Origin: Melanopsichium pennsylvanicum
Lineage: Eukaryota > Basidiomycota > Ustilaginomycetes > Ustilaginales
NCBI GenBank assembly: GCA_900208305.1
Contig: OAPG01000006.1
Span: 372,001 to 436,000, forward strand
Direction of reading: 5' to 3'
Length of the DNA: 64,000 nucleotides
This document shows, piece after piece, positions 29,675-39,201 of the stretch. Under the pieces are notes generated by a model that worked only from the letters and a program-made list of their open reading frames with translations, was not told the origin of the DNA and did no database searches. The position numbers and the translations under genes are program-made. Numbering within the stretch: the stretch's first letter is position 1; each line of letters starts with the position of its first letter.

Positions 29675-32600
29675 TCAAGCAGTAGGTGAGGCCGCGCTGG
29701 AAGCAGGCGCGCTCTCACCCGGAGGCGGTGCATTCTGCTGTTGTCGGTTTAGCCCACCTTGTGGTCCACCACTGTTTGGAGGCTGTCCGAATTGAGGCTG
29801 GCCGTAGGCGCCCTGAAGCCCAGGTCCAGGGTAGTACATGTGCGGTGGTTGGCCTGGTCCTGGACCTGTTGGCCCCTTTTGCAAATGCGGTGGTGGCAGT
29901 CTGGGTCCTCCAGCGCCTGGAGGCATTGACATGTATCCTCCCTGCTGCTGTACCTGTCCTGCTGGTCCCATTTGGGGACTGTATATGTTTTGCGGGGCCC
30001 CGTGGCCGTGTCCCGCGTGTTGATGCATATGTGGAGAGAATGGCATCTGACCCATGAACTGTTGTGGTGGCGGAGGTGGCACGGCGCCGTAGGGTGACAT
30101 ATGAGGGCCGGGCGCGTTGGGCATCTGCATGGGAACTCGACCTTGTGGGCCCATGCCTCCGCCAGGGGCAGGTTGACCGCCGGCATATTGGTACGGCGCA
30201 CCAGCGTAGGGCTGATAGACCATCCCGAATGGCTGTTGTTGCGGGCCTGGGCCAGGAGCTGGTCCGGGTGTTGGGATTGGGCCAGGACCTGCGGGGCCAG
30301 CACCAGATTGCTGGGTTGGCATAGGCATCTGGGCTGGATGAATGGATTGAGGTACAGGTTGCGGTGCTTGAGCACCAGGATGTAAACCAGGCTGAATCAT
30401 GCCAGGGACAAACAAGCCACTTCCATCATCTAGGACGCCACCGGGTGGGGGTACGACAAAGTGCTGACGATATGGTTTTCCACTAAAGGCCCACATGGGA
30501 CCGACGGACTTAGCGTCGGGCACCTTGTTGACCTTGAAAGGGTTAAAGTCTTCACGGATGTGAAGAGTACCGATGGATTTTTTGATAACTTTGTTGCCGA
30601 AGAAGGGGTTGGCGGGCGCTGCTACAGCTGAGGTGGATGCAACAGGTGGAGTGGAGGTGAGCGAAGGACGAGCTGAAAGAGAAGGGGTTGCAGCTGTGTA
30701 TGCAGGGCTGCCTGAGGAGGGTACGGCGGCGGCGGCTGCAGGAGTGAAGGTGGTTGCGACTGCGCCTCCAGGGGTAAAGCTGGCGGCGTTCGGGTTGAAC
30801 GGCTTGAAAGAGCTCGCTTTGGCGCTCAGCTTGAACGACGATGTGCTGACAGAGGAAGGCATACCTCCGTCTGGCCTAGCGGCACCCTTTGATGCATCGC
30901 TGTTGTCGCCAGTCGTGCCATTGGTGCCGGCTGCAGCCGCCGCCTGTCGCGCCTTGAACTTGTCCGGATTAAAAGGAGGAATCTTGGGGATGGTCATCTT
31001 TTGCAGCATCGCCTTGCTTTCGGCAAGCTTTTGAGCGTCCTTGTTGACCTGTGCAGAGCCAGAGCCACCAGCTGGGCTGACCACGCTCGACGAAGCCTGT
31101 GCAGCGCGAGAGGTGGCGGCCGATCTGCTAGCATCTGCTTTCGACGAAGGAGCAGCTGCTGCCGAATGCGAAGGGGTGGGGCTCAGACTCTTTTGCAGGC
31201 TGGGATCGCGCGGCTTTTCCGACGCGCCATCAGCCTTGTCTTTATGCACCATATCGGCCACATCCGATGGCATGGGAGTGTTGAGCTTAAAGGTACTGGC
31301 CCATGACTTGAGATCGGCAAGGCGAGTGTCCTTCTCCTTCTTGGCCAGAGCTGCTTTCTTCTTTTCGAGACGTTCACGTTCCGAGCTGACAAAGGAACGG
31401 AAATCGCCCATGAGGGGGTTGGAGGCATCGATCGAGGGTTTCTTGCCGGAAGTGTCTTTTGTGTTTGTTTCCTGTGGAAAGCTGGGGCTCGGCACTTTGA
31501 CGTTGACAGTTGGAAGGTTGACGGCTACCGGGGGTGGCGGGACAGTTATAGCGGCCTCTGTGGATGTCTGAGTGGCAGGTGGAGCTGGGGCAGGAATGGC
31601 TGCAGGGGCAGCGGTGGGAGGCGCACCGTTGACCTTAGTTGCGGTCGGCTGCACTGAGGCAGGCATGGATGCAGGTGCATTTGCGGTGACCTTTTTGCCT
31701 CCACCAGCGGTGGAAGCTGCAGCCATCTGCTTGCGAAGCGCAGGAGGCACATATGCGTTGGGATTGCGGACGACAGCACCGTACTTATCCTCTTCGTTGA
31801 CACCCGAGTCGTCAGCCTGCCCTCTCTCTTCGGCCAGGTGAGGGTTGTTCGTAGCCTGACCCATGATCTCACGAGCAATGCGGTCGGCCTCTCGCTCACG
31901 TTCCCGGAAGTCCTTGCCGCTGCGATCGAGCTTGGTGGTGTACAGGTTGTCGTCATAGTTGGACTTGATGCCAAAGCGAGCTTCGTTGGCGGCAAATTGA
32001 TCCCAGCCTTTGGTGGGGTCCCTCTCCTCAAGACCGCCGCTGGCGTCGTAAGGCGTCGCCCAGGCAGGTAACTTGCTGCCAGGTCCATCCAGCTCATCCA
32101 GATCGGGGTCGTCGGACCATTTCTGTAAAGTTCTCCCACTGGCCAAGGGATCGAATGCTTTTGAAATTTCAGTGTCCGTGCGGAAGGCCTCCTTCTCCCG
32201 TGCCTCTCGCATCTCTTTGGCTTGTTCATGCATTCTGACTTCGTCGCCTTCGACGCTTTCCAGATCCTTGTAGTTGATGAGCAAAGTCGCCTTGAGCCCG
32301 CCCAGCTCCGGCTGTGCCTCCTTGTCCTTGGCAGGCAAAATCTGTTGGGCCGAGGAAAGAGCGATGGACAGCTCGCCACCCTCGGTGTTGGCAGCGGAAA
32401 AGATGCCGAAGAACCGGGAGCCGCTTTTGACGGTGACGGTGACCGGATTGCCGATGAGCGTGACAAGCAAGAACATGATGCGGTCGTGCATGAGCTTCGA
32501 CGAGTCGTCCTTAGCAGAGGCGGCACCCAATGATGGGAAGGCATTGCTGGTGTTGTTGGTTTGCGAGATACGCTTCTCTACAGGAGGTCGGGCACTGGGC

Positions 32601-32818
32601 ACGTTCCTCTGTTGAGCGTGGGATGGCGTGTTGGTACCGGATGAGGTGGTGGAAGGCGGACCGTTACCCCATCTTGAGGCGTGCGGAGGTCCTCCACCAC
32701 GCTGACCTGCGTTGCCGCCACCACGTCCTCCGGCGTGATGTTGCTGTCCACTCCGGAAGCCAGAGTTGGCACCACCACGTCCACCTGCTCCGCCTCTCGT
32801 GTTACCGTTGGACGCCAT
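29675..32818 (-). CDS. PBP1: Ataxin-2 / Pbp1 homologue, RNA-granule and poly(A)-binding-protein partner, 1047 aa
   Basis: Pbp1/ataxin-2 binds poly(A)-binding protein and acts in stress granules, mRNA stability and translation. Domains: a Gly/Arg-rich N-terminus; an Lsm fold at about 110-190 (VTLIGNPVTVTVKSGSRFFG); an LsmAD domain at about 205-340 (TDTEISKAFDP, WDQFAANEARFG); and a PAM2 motif FNPNAASFTP at 674-683 that should dock on the MLLE domain of Pab1. A long Pro/Gly/Gln/Met-rich C-terminus is likely disordered and prone to phase separation. The frame extends upstream to a GTG at 33022, but the first ATG is at 32818 (MASNGNTRGG), which I take as the start. It converges on the A-T-R reductase, 233 bp apart. 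Confidence 0.94.
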   Translation of the reverse strand: MASNGNTRGGAGGRGGANSGFRSGQQHHAGGRGGGNAGQRGGGPPHASRWGNGPPSTTSSGTNTPSHAQQRNVPSARPPVEKRISQTNNTSNAFPSLGAASAKDDSSKLMHDRIMFLLVTLIGNPVTVTVKSGSRFFGIFSAANTEGGELSIALSSAQQILPAKDKEAQPELGGLKATLLINYKDLESVEGDEVRMHEQAKEMREAREKEAFRTDTEISKAFDPLASGRTLQKWSDDPDLDELDGPGSKLPAWATPYDASGGLEERDPTKGWDQFAANEARFGIKSNYDDNLYTTKLDRSGKDFREREREADRIAREIMGQATNNPHLAEERGQADDSGVNEEDKYGAVVRNPNAYVPPALRKQMAAASTAGGGKKVTANAPASMPASVQPTATKVNGAPPTAAPAAIPAPAPPATQTSTEAAITVPPPPVAVNLPTVNVKVPSPSFPQETNTKDTSGKKPSIDASNPLMGDFRSFVSSERERLEKKKAALAKKEKDTRLADLKSWASTFKLNTPMPSDVADMVHKDKADGASEKPRDPSLQKSLSPTPSHSAAAAPSSKADASRSAATSRAAQASSSVVSPAGGSGSAQVNKDAQKLAESKAMLQKMTIPKIPPFNPDKFKARQAAAAAGTNGTTGDNSDASKGAARPDGGMPSSVSTSSFKLSAKASSFKPFNPNAASFTPGGAVATTFTPAAAAAVPSSGSPAYTAATPSLSARPSLTSTPPVASTSAVAAPANPFFGNKVIKKSIGTLHIREDFNPFKVNKVPDAKSVGPMWAFSGKPYRQHFVVPPPGGVLDDGSGLFVPGMIQPGLHPGAQAPQPVPQSIHPAQMPMPTQQSGAGPAGPGPIPTPGPAPGPGPQQQPFGMVYQPYAGAPYQYAGGQPAPGGGMGPQGRVPMQMPNAPGPHMSPYGAVPPPPPQQFMGQMPFSPHMHQHAGHGHGAPQNIYSPQMGPAGQVQQQGGYMSMPPGAGGPRLPPPHLQKGPTGPGPGQPPHMYYPGPGLQGAYGQPQFGQPPNSGGPQGGLNRQQQNAPPPGESAPASSAASPTA

Positions 32819-33927
32819 TTCTTTTTGAGACTTGGCCAGGTATGTAGTGGTCTGCACAAAGTACGTGACCAGAGCAGCGAATTTTATCGGGGCAAGCTGA
32901 TCGAGGGTAGCATGCGCACTTGCTCTTCGCTGTTTGGCTCGAAGTGTCGATCCAGCGTCGCCGTCCTGTTGCGAGCAGCGGCGACTTTCTGCGCGCAGAG
33001 CTATCCTCGATGGGGCGGACACGTAGCCTGGGCCGAGACCAAAGATGGTTGATTGGGGTACAAGGATTCAGCAAAGAAGCCAGAGTATTTCTTCGCTAGC
33101 CAGAGACTGTGTATTTCTCAAGTTTGCTAAAGATGGCGGGCTCGTGCCAGAATGCGGAGCTCTTGACGACGAAGCAGCCACCAGTGACCGGACGGGTGAT
33201 CTAGCCGACGGTCCTTGAAGGAAGGAGAAGGGAAAGAAAAGGAAGAGGACGAAGCCAAGGATTGGACAAGACGTGGAAAACGGGAAGGAAGAGAAGTGGA
33301 AGTTCCCAGACAACGATGAACAAGGCGAGCCACAGCCCGGAACCTGGGGTCTTGCGTGGAGAAGGTGAGACTTGAGACAGAGCGAGAGAGAGAGCGGGCG
33401 GGCAAAAGTGAGCGAGAGCCCTCTCACGTCTCACTTCTTCAATCTCTGAGGGGTATGTGACTTTGCAGGCTGGGTCGCTCGACGGTTGCCATGCGGCTGT
33501 TGCGCTAATCAAGCAGAGATTGAATTAATCAATTCAAACAAATATAAAGAGGAGGCTCAATTTTGTATTGAGGGCGGTCCTGGGCGATTATAATCAATAT
33601 TTCGACTGCAACCAGTGTAACTTAGCTCAACTCAGTCTGTTGGTAGCCTTCGATCCCTACGGCGTCAATTAGCTCTCCGCATACCAAAGCCGTGAGCAAG
33701 TCTCGCTCTCATTCGTGTACATGGCGAAGAGGCTAAGCCTTAAAAATAGATGATCTATGGATTGCAGAGATCTGCAAGCTTTTGAATGTCTTTGAATGAG
33801 GTTGGTGATTCGTACGATTGTACATGATCCTGACGGAGGATGGAAGATGTTTTCAGTCGAGCTCTCGATGATGATGATGGTCGGGCCGAGCAGAAGATGC
33901 ATGCTAGCTTACACAATCACACGCCGT
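32819..33927. other. Intergenic region between PBP1 and GEM1
   Basis: This is upstream sequence of PBP1 and 3' flank of GEM1, about 1.1 kb. A purine-rich stretch at 33215-33410 (pyrimidine-rich on the coding strand) looks like a PBP1 leader. An A/T-rich segment is at 33515-33550. No gene is seen. Confidence 0.55.
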
Positions 33928-36198
33928 TCAAAGTTCAGTGCGAAGGTTGGACGATCCTTGCCAACGGATCCAGTCGAACCATCCTGAGATTTTGGTTGCG
34001 TCGGTAGTACCAGCACCATGAGCGTCTGCTCGCGACGACCACCAGCTGGGCGAAGAAGCGCCGCCTCCAAAGCCAAGCGTGCTTCCGATGGGAATCTTGA
34101 GGACCCTGGCGCAAATCCAGACGGCTCCTCCGCCGCCGATAATGACCAAACCAATGTAGCCCCAAAACTGCCAGCGGTTGGTGCTGAAACTCAGTGCGTT
34201 GCGGTCGTTGCCCCCCTGCACGGCGCCCTTTGGATCCACAGCGATCGTGCACATGAGTCCATATAGATCGGCCAGCTGTCCATCGCGGATACTGATGTTG
34301 AGTGGGCCTGCTCCCAATCCTGGAATCTTTAGGCCGAGCTTTCGACAGTATGTGTCGGGCTGTACTTCGTGTCGCTGCTGGGCTAGGTCGAGGTCTGCCT
34401 TTGTTGCGACGAACAAGGATGGCATCGACTGGAGAAGAGGATACTGCTGCCTCAGATTGGAGATATAGCTGAAAGAATTGGTATCGCTAGAGTCATAGAC
34501 AAAGACAATGACGTCGGCGGCCGAGAGCTTGGCTGTGTTGCGTAGCACTTCAGCCTCGTAGCGCGACCCAAATTCTTGAAGCACTAGATAGCGCTCTGCA
34601 CCGGCCTGCTCTACGGTACTGACGACGCTCATCATCTTCTGGGTTGGCTCATAGGTGTTGGAGAAACGCTTCCCGACCATGTTTCGCAGAATAGCGGTCT
34701 TACCACTGCCTGCGGCACCGAGTACAAATCCCAAGAAGACGCTCCGTTGAATCGCGCCCTTCTTCTTCTTGTCCGTCTTCCTTGGCCGTGTAAGTTTCAA
34801 CGCGGAGGTGGTAGAGGGCGGGCACGGTGCGCGGTTGCGGGATGGTCTCGATCCTGGTGGACCGGTGGGTGTGAGCGGCGTTGGCGCCGGTGCGGATGCA
34901 TTGCTGGATAAACCTGCGAGCGGGAAAGATGGGTAGCCGAGATACGCGAGGAAGGCCAACGTGGTACGGTGGTCAAGCAGCGTGGTCATGCTCCACTGAG
35001 CAAGCCAGCCCTGCAACGTCACAGCGCCATGCTCATCTGTGATGGTGGAAGCGGGGAAGCCACTGCTTTGCCAAGGATGGCGGCTGCCAGGTGCTGTGAC
35101 GAAGAGGCTGTCAAGTTCGTCTTCGCTGAGTGCACCATCACGATCCTTGTCGTGCACTTCAAAGATATCGGTCAAGAACTGATAGCCATATGGCGAAAGC
35201 TCGACGGAGCATTCTGGTGGCACCGTAAAAGCAGGCTTGACAAAAGAGTCTTCGAGGGTGAGGTCAGCGCCGTATCCAAAAGTGCGAAGAACGGTCCAGG
35301 TTGTCTCGAGTCGGCCTCGCTGGATGAAGAGGGTGTGAAGATAGAGGAAGCCGGCCATGGTGAGACTGCCGTCACGAAGATGTGGATGGTGTGCGGGTGC
35401 GGGTGCAGGTGCATCTCCATTGGCGCTGGCTCTGGATGCGGCAAGACTGGCGTTCTCGTGGTTGTAACGCAGGCCAGCGACAGGCGCCTGGATGACAAGA
35501 TCTTTGATGCCCTCCAACTCTTGAGCCTGCAAGGGTGTGTCGAAACATTTGCGTTGAAAGTCGTTGAGTTCGGCGTCGCTGAGCAAGCTGTCCTTGTCCG
35601 AGTCGCAGAGACGGAAGACGCGTTTCAAGGCGTCGATGCAAGCGGGTTTGAGCACGTGCTCTCGGCTGTCGTAGAGTGGTGCTGTTGGGTAGAGTACGGC
35701 CTTTTGAGCAAAGTAGAAGACCTCGCTAACGTTGAGTGGAATACGAGCGGAACACTCGACGCAGGTTTCTACCTCCTTGAACTCGGCCATGACAGGAGCC
35801 AGCTCATCTTCGAGGGCAGCGTTGGTGACATCACCCGATCGCAAGTCGATTTTGTTGCCAACGAGAATGACGGGGACATTGATGCCTAAGGAGCGGATGT
35901 AGGGCAGCCAATACGTGGGTATACGATCGAAGGAGGAAGGCTCGGATATTGAATAAACAATGCAGATGACGTTGGCTCTGCGAAGCTCTGCTTCGAGATT
36001 AGCACGATGTTCTGTGCTGGAGCTGGTATCGACGATCTTTGTGACCACTGCTTCTGGTGCGACTTCTGGCGGTAATGTGATGGGAGGAACGACCTTTTGT
36101 ACTTTTGCGACATAGGTCTCCTTGACAAGCGAGGTGATGAGGGTGGACTTGCCAACATCTGGGTCGCCGGCAAGGACGATGCGTACGTCCTTGCGCAT
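33928..36198 (-). CDS. GEM1: Mitochondrial Rho GTPase Gem1/Miro, 756 aa
   Basis: Gem1/Miro sits in the mitochondrial outer membrane, is linked to ER-mitochondria contacts (ERMES) and controls mitochondrial shape and inheritance. Order: GTPase 1 (P-loop GDPDVGKST at 11-19, DTSSS near 57, NKID at 115-118), EF-hand 1 (DSDKDSLLSDAE at 199-210), EF-hand 2 (DKDRDGALSEDE at 350-361), GTPase 2 (GAAGSGKT at 494-501, TKAD) and a C-terminal TM anchor near 690-710. A Pro/Ser/Thr-rich insert (about 431-485) separates the second EF unit from GTPase 2. About 45 residues follow the TM, more than in yeast Gem1. GTPase 1 and both EF loops keep their key residues. The ATG at 36198 starts directly at the GTPase. 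Confidence 0.97.
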   Translation of the reverse strand: MRKDVRIVLAGDPDVGKSTLITSLVKETYVAKVQKVVPPITLPPEVAPEAVVTKIVDTSSSTEHRANLEAELRRANVICIVYSISEPSSFDRIPTYWLPYIRSLGINVPVILVGNKIDLRSGDVTNAALEDELAPVMAEFKEVETCVECSARIPLNVSEVFYFAQKAVLYPTAPLYDSREHVLKPACIDALKRVFRLCDSDKDSLLSDAELNDFQRKCFDTPLQAQELEGIKDLVIQAPVAGLRYNHENASLAASRASANGDAPAPAPAHHPHLRDGSLTMAGFLYLHTLFIQRGRLETTWTVLRTFGYGADLTLEDSFVKPAFTVPPECSVELSPYGYQFLTDIFEVHDKDRDGALSEDELDSLFVTAPGSRHPWQSSGFPASTITDEHGAVTLQGWLAQWSMTTLLDHRTTLAFLAYLGYPSFPLAGLSSNASAPAPTPLTPTGPPGSRPSRNRAPCPPSTTSALKLTRPRKTDKKKKGAIQRSVFLGFVLGAAGSGKTAILRNMVGKRFSNTYEPTQKMMSVVSTVEQAGAERYLVLQEFGSRYEAEVLRNTAKLSAADVIVFVYDSSDTNSFSYISNLRQQYPLLQSMPSLFVATKADLDLAQQRHEVQPDTYCRKLGLKIPGLGAGPLNISIRDGQLADLYGLMCTIAVDPKGAVQGGNDRNALSFSTNRWQFWGYIGLVIIGGGGAVWICARVLKIPIGSTLGFGGGASSPSWWSSRADAHGAGTTDATKISGWFDWIRWQGSSNLRTEL

Positions 36199-36714
36199 GG
36201 TTTAGGGAGGGGGCTCGAGCACGCTCGCGGAGCGGCTATATTTTTGACGTAAGAATGGTGTCGTGTCAAGACAGCGCAGCGCAGCGCAGCTGCTCGTAGA
36301 CGATGTTTCTTGATGGGTCTGCGTTTATGCCGCAGATCCTACCGTCGTGACGTTTAGGGGGAGACTGATGGTATCCTCTGGGTGCGCAATTCGCAGTTGA
36401 CAGATAACGATAGCTGGAGAGTGGCTGTCAATGTTTGGGATGAAATGGAACTGTGGCAATGCTACTCCGGATTCTTTGAGACCTGTAGCATGAGTGGGTA
36501 CGATGACAAGATGCAAGGATCTGATGTTGGTACAGTAATTTATGTGTTGATGTCGAATGATGAGACCTCAAACCAAAGTTGGATCAGCTAAACCCAATTT
36601 CCTCAATTTCCAACAAAGCCCGGCATCCTTGAGCCGCTGCTTCTGCACATAGCTGAGACCAAAAAAGCACCCACACTCGAATCATGATACACCTCATCTG
36701 CTACTCCTCATCTG

Positions 36715-36746
36715 CTACTGTACATGGTTGCTACTGTACATGGTTG
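36715..36746 (+). repeat. Direct duplication of a 16-bp unit
   Basis: The unit ctactgtacatggttg occurs twice in tandem at 36715-36730 and 36731-36746. It is preceded by a near-duplication of ctcatctgctact. Confidence 0.85.
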
Positions 36747-38904
36747 CTATTTCTCGCACCCAGCATCAGCCTAAATTGGCAGTGTGACATTGTCGAGGCA
36801 GTCATAAGAATGCAATCGTGCACTGCGCAAGCATGTCGACGGAAGCGTCAACGAGTATCCGCAGGCTTCCGAGACATCCTACAGAAGTTGGTGGCCGACG
36901 AGAGCTCGAACCCGACATGCCGCGCACCGGAATTTCTTTAATTTGTTTGAGATGACAATCAAACAATTTTTGCCATAAATCGTGATCGGGTTGCTCACCT
37001 CCTTTCTCCTTTCACCTCTTTCTTTTTTTTTTCTTCCAAAACCGCAGGAACAAGTCACAACTCAGCCCTTTTGGCCACGAATACGCGTGCGGCTCAAGTG
37101 TAAAAACATCAACACTCTCATCCTTCCCTTCTCATAATTTACTTTCGTATTCTCCTTTCACAATCTTCTTCCCATCCCACTCCAACCCCATACCCTTACC
37201 AACTTGGAGCACACCTGCGACGCAGCTTCGGGCAGCTTTGAACACTTGATCTTGACGTGTCGATCCGAATACCTCCCTAGCTCTTTGCAAGGGCACTCTT
37301 GCCATCGTCGCCGCACGATGCCTCCTCGATCTACACAGAGCCTAGCGCCCTTGTTCATGTGACGAGGAAATGCAAGCGAGATCACCAGGGCCTGGTCCTC
37401 TGTCAGCGTCATTCTGATTTGTTCTCTTGTCCGCTACGATCCCGCTCGTAATATTCCCGCTTCCTCTCTATTTTCAGGTAAGTCCCGCCTTTGTCGACTT
37501 CTGCTTGCAGTCACCCTTTCGCCTCTTCACGACACAGGCGAATACAATCGACTCAAATCGACAAGAGCCGCTTCCAGTCCAAAGGCCACCGTTACTCGCC
37601 GGCACCTTGGTTGTCTTTGATCTGGCTCACTCTTCTGGGTGAGCCCATGCGAGTGGGAAGGTCCGCGTACTCCTCCTACCTTTTCGACACCGTTGTGGTG
37701 CTCGGAGTCGGTCTCTGATCTCAGGAAAGACCGTGGCGCTCTTTTTTGGAGCCTCGCGGGTTTCTTTTCGTAACATCTGCTCTAGCTGGGCGAGTTTCAA
37801 GCTTTAAAGCGCTGGCCGTCGATTCATTCGACACAAAAGTGCCCACACCAGAAATGATACTCTCGTCAAGCCTTGGTGATGACGCAATCGTCCCAACTAC
37901 GCCTGAACAGTTGTCACCCTTCGCGTATTCAGTGCGTGGCCACCATCCTGCTGTCGGAGTGCGGCACCGCTTGATGTATGGCAATTCCCCACGGGACGTC
38001 TCGCCCGCCTTTCACCAGCGCTAGAGGACCCCACGACACCACCCTCCATTCAAAAGTGGGCTTGGGCAAGGAAGAGGGTCATCAGTCTCTAGTCAGCTGC
38101 GCTGAACGGTGACGTTTCGCGCTCGGGTACCCTGGGCTCGCTTTCGCGGGTTCGGTGTGAGTCTTCATCAGGCGGAGCGCCCGCACATTGACCGGACGGC
38201 GCCTTGGTTCGGGTGGGGTGATCCCCATCTATGAGGAGCTGCATCATCAAGGTGAAGAGAATGGAAACGGGCCGCCAAAGTAGATTAGGTTCAGATGTTC
38301 TCAGAGATACCTGGCCTCGTGCCGGACCTCTTGGACTTCACGGCTGTAGACTGCGCTAGCTTTTGCTGAGACGCATGTTCGGGGTAAGGAGGATGCTCAG
38401 CCTCTCTTTCCGAATGGAATGCGGGGCGAAGGCTTGAGTGCAATCGGTGGCGTCTCCCTCTGTCCACTTGACGGTCAGAGAGGGCCAACTCGACGCGAGA
38501 CTACTCTTGGTCTGGAAGCCTCCCCTCTTGTTCTGGTTCTTGTTGATTGCCTCGTTTCGTGTTTCGTTCTGGTGATTGGGTCCGAATCGATAAAGCTCGG
38601 GATGACGTGACTTGAAACGATCGATTGGATTCGTCGCACACCTACGCAAGGCTCTTCTGTCAACATAGAAGGCTGCCTTTTGATGGGTTCACAGACGAAC
38701 ACATTTTCCCCTCTTCCATCCTTCGCCTCAATCTTCCGTCCCCCTGCCTCGTTGCTCTCTTGTCTCTCTTGCTGCGTTTGTCGATCTGTGCCAAGACGGG
38801 TACAGCAGCAATTTGTGTTCACATGTGGGATCAGACCAATGTCGGCGAATGAAAAGACTGCATTTCGGAAAACATATCATGTGCGGCGCAAGAAGGGATA
38901 TTTT

Positions 38905-38924
38905 GTGTATGTGTGTGTGTGTGT

Positions 38925-38963
<39 letters not shown>

Positions 38964-38981
38964 GTGTGTCGTGTGTGTCAT
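38905..38981 (+). repeat. TG dinucleotide microsatellite
   Basis: About 29 TG units run with one or two TA interruptions (38905-38962), then degrade into TCGTG-type units. It lies in the 3' flank of UBP15. Confidence 0.95.
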
Positions 38982-39201
38982 GTGCGTTGTTAACAATCAA
39001 AAAGGAGCCCGCTTTCGCCCTCAGACTCTGCTCAGTATCAAGATGACGAACATGGATCGATCGAAAACGTAAAAGAGGTAATGAGAACAAAGAAGGAGAC
39101 TGACGCGGGCGCAAGAGTTGAGCTGGGCGATTGAGGTTGAAAGAGGGTGTGCTGTGGCTGGGTAAATGTTTTTATTCGGAAGACGTTCTAGTTGCTTTTT
39201 T

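Larger units (their letters stand above)
36199..39201. other. Long gene-poor region (3 kb) with splice-like signals but no supported gene
   Basis: It lies between the GEM1 start and the UBP15 3' end. From 37000 to 37500 the plus strand is pyrimidine-rich like a transcript leader. At 37472-37534 a CAG-GTAAGT donor is followed by a GACACAG acceptor about 60 nt on. A possible second intron runs from GTGAGC (about 37639) to TCTGATCTCAG (about 37725). The frames flanking these junctions give no peptide I recognise. I found no match to the spliceosomal, SRP or RNase P RNA signatures I know. Two small direct repeats (36715-36746) and a TG microsatellite (38905 on) are listed apart. Confidence 0.4.

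Noticed and set aside
34969..35889. 306-codon plus-strand frame
   Set aside because: It is a shadow of the GEM1 coding region, in which both EF-hands lie.
36860..36935. tRNA-like T-loop (ttcga) near 36905
   Set aside because: The bases flanking the loop do not pair as a T stem and no D or anticodon arm fits.
37746..38024. Open frame of about 93-99 codons on plus after a good acceptor
   Set aside because: The reading phase does not join to a convincing upstream exon and the peptide is unknown.
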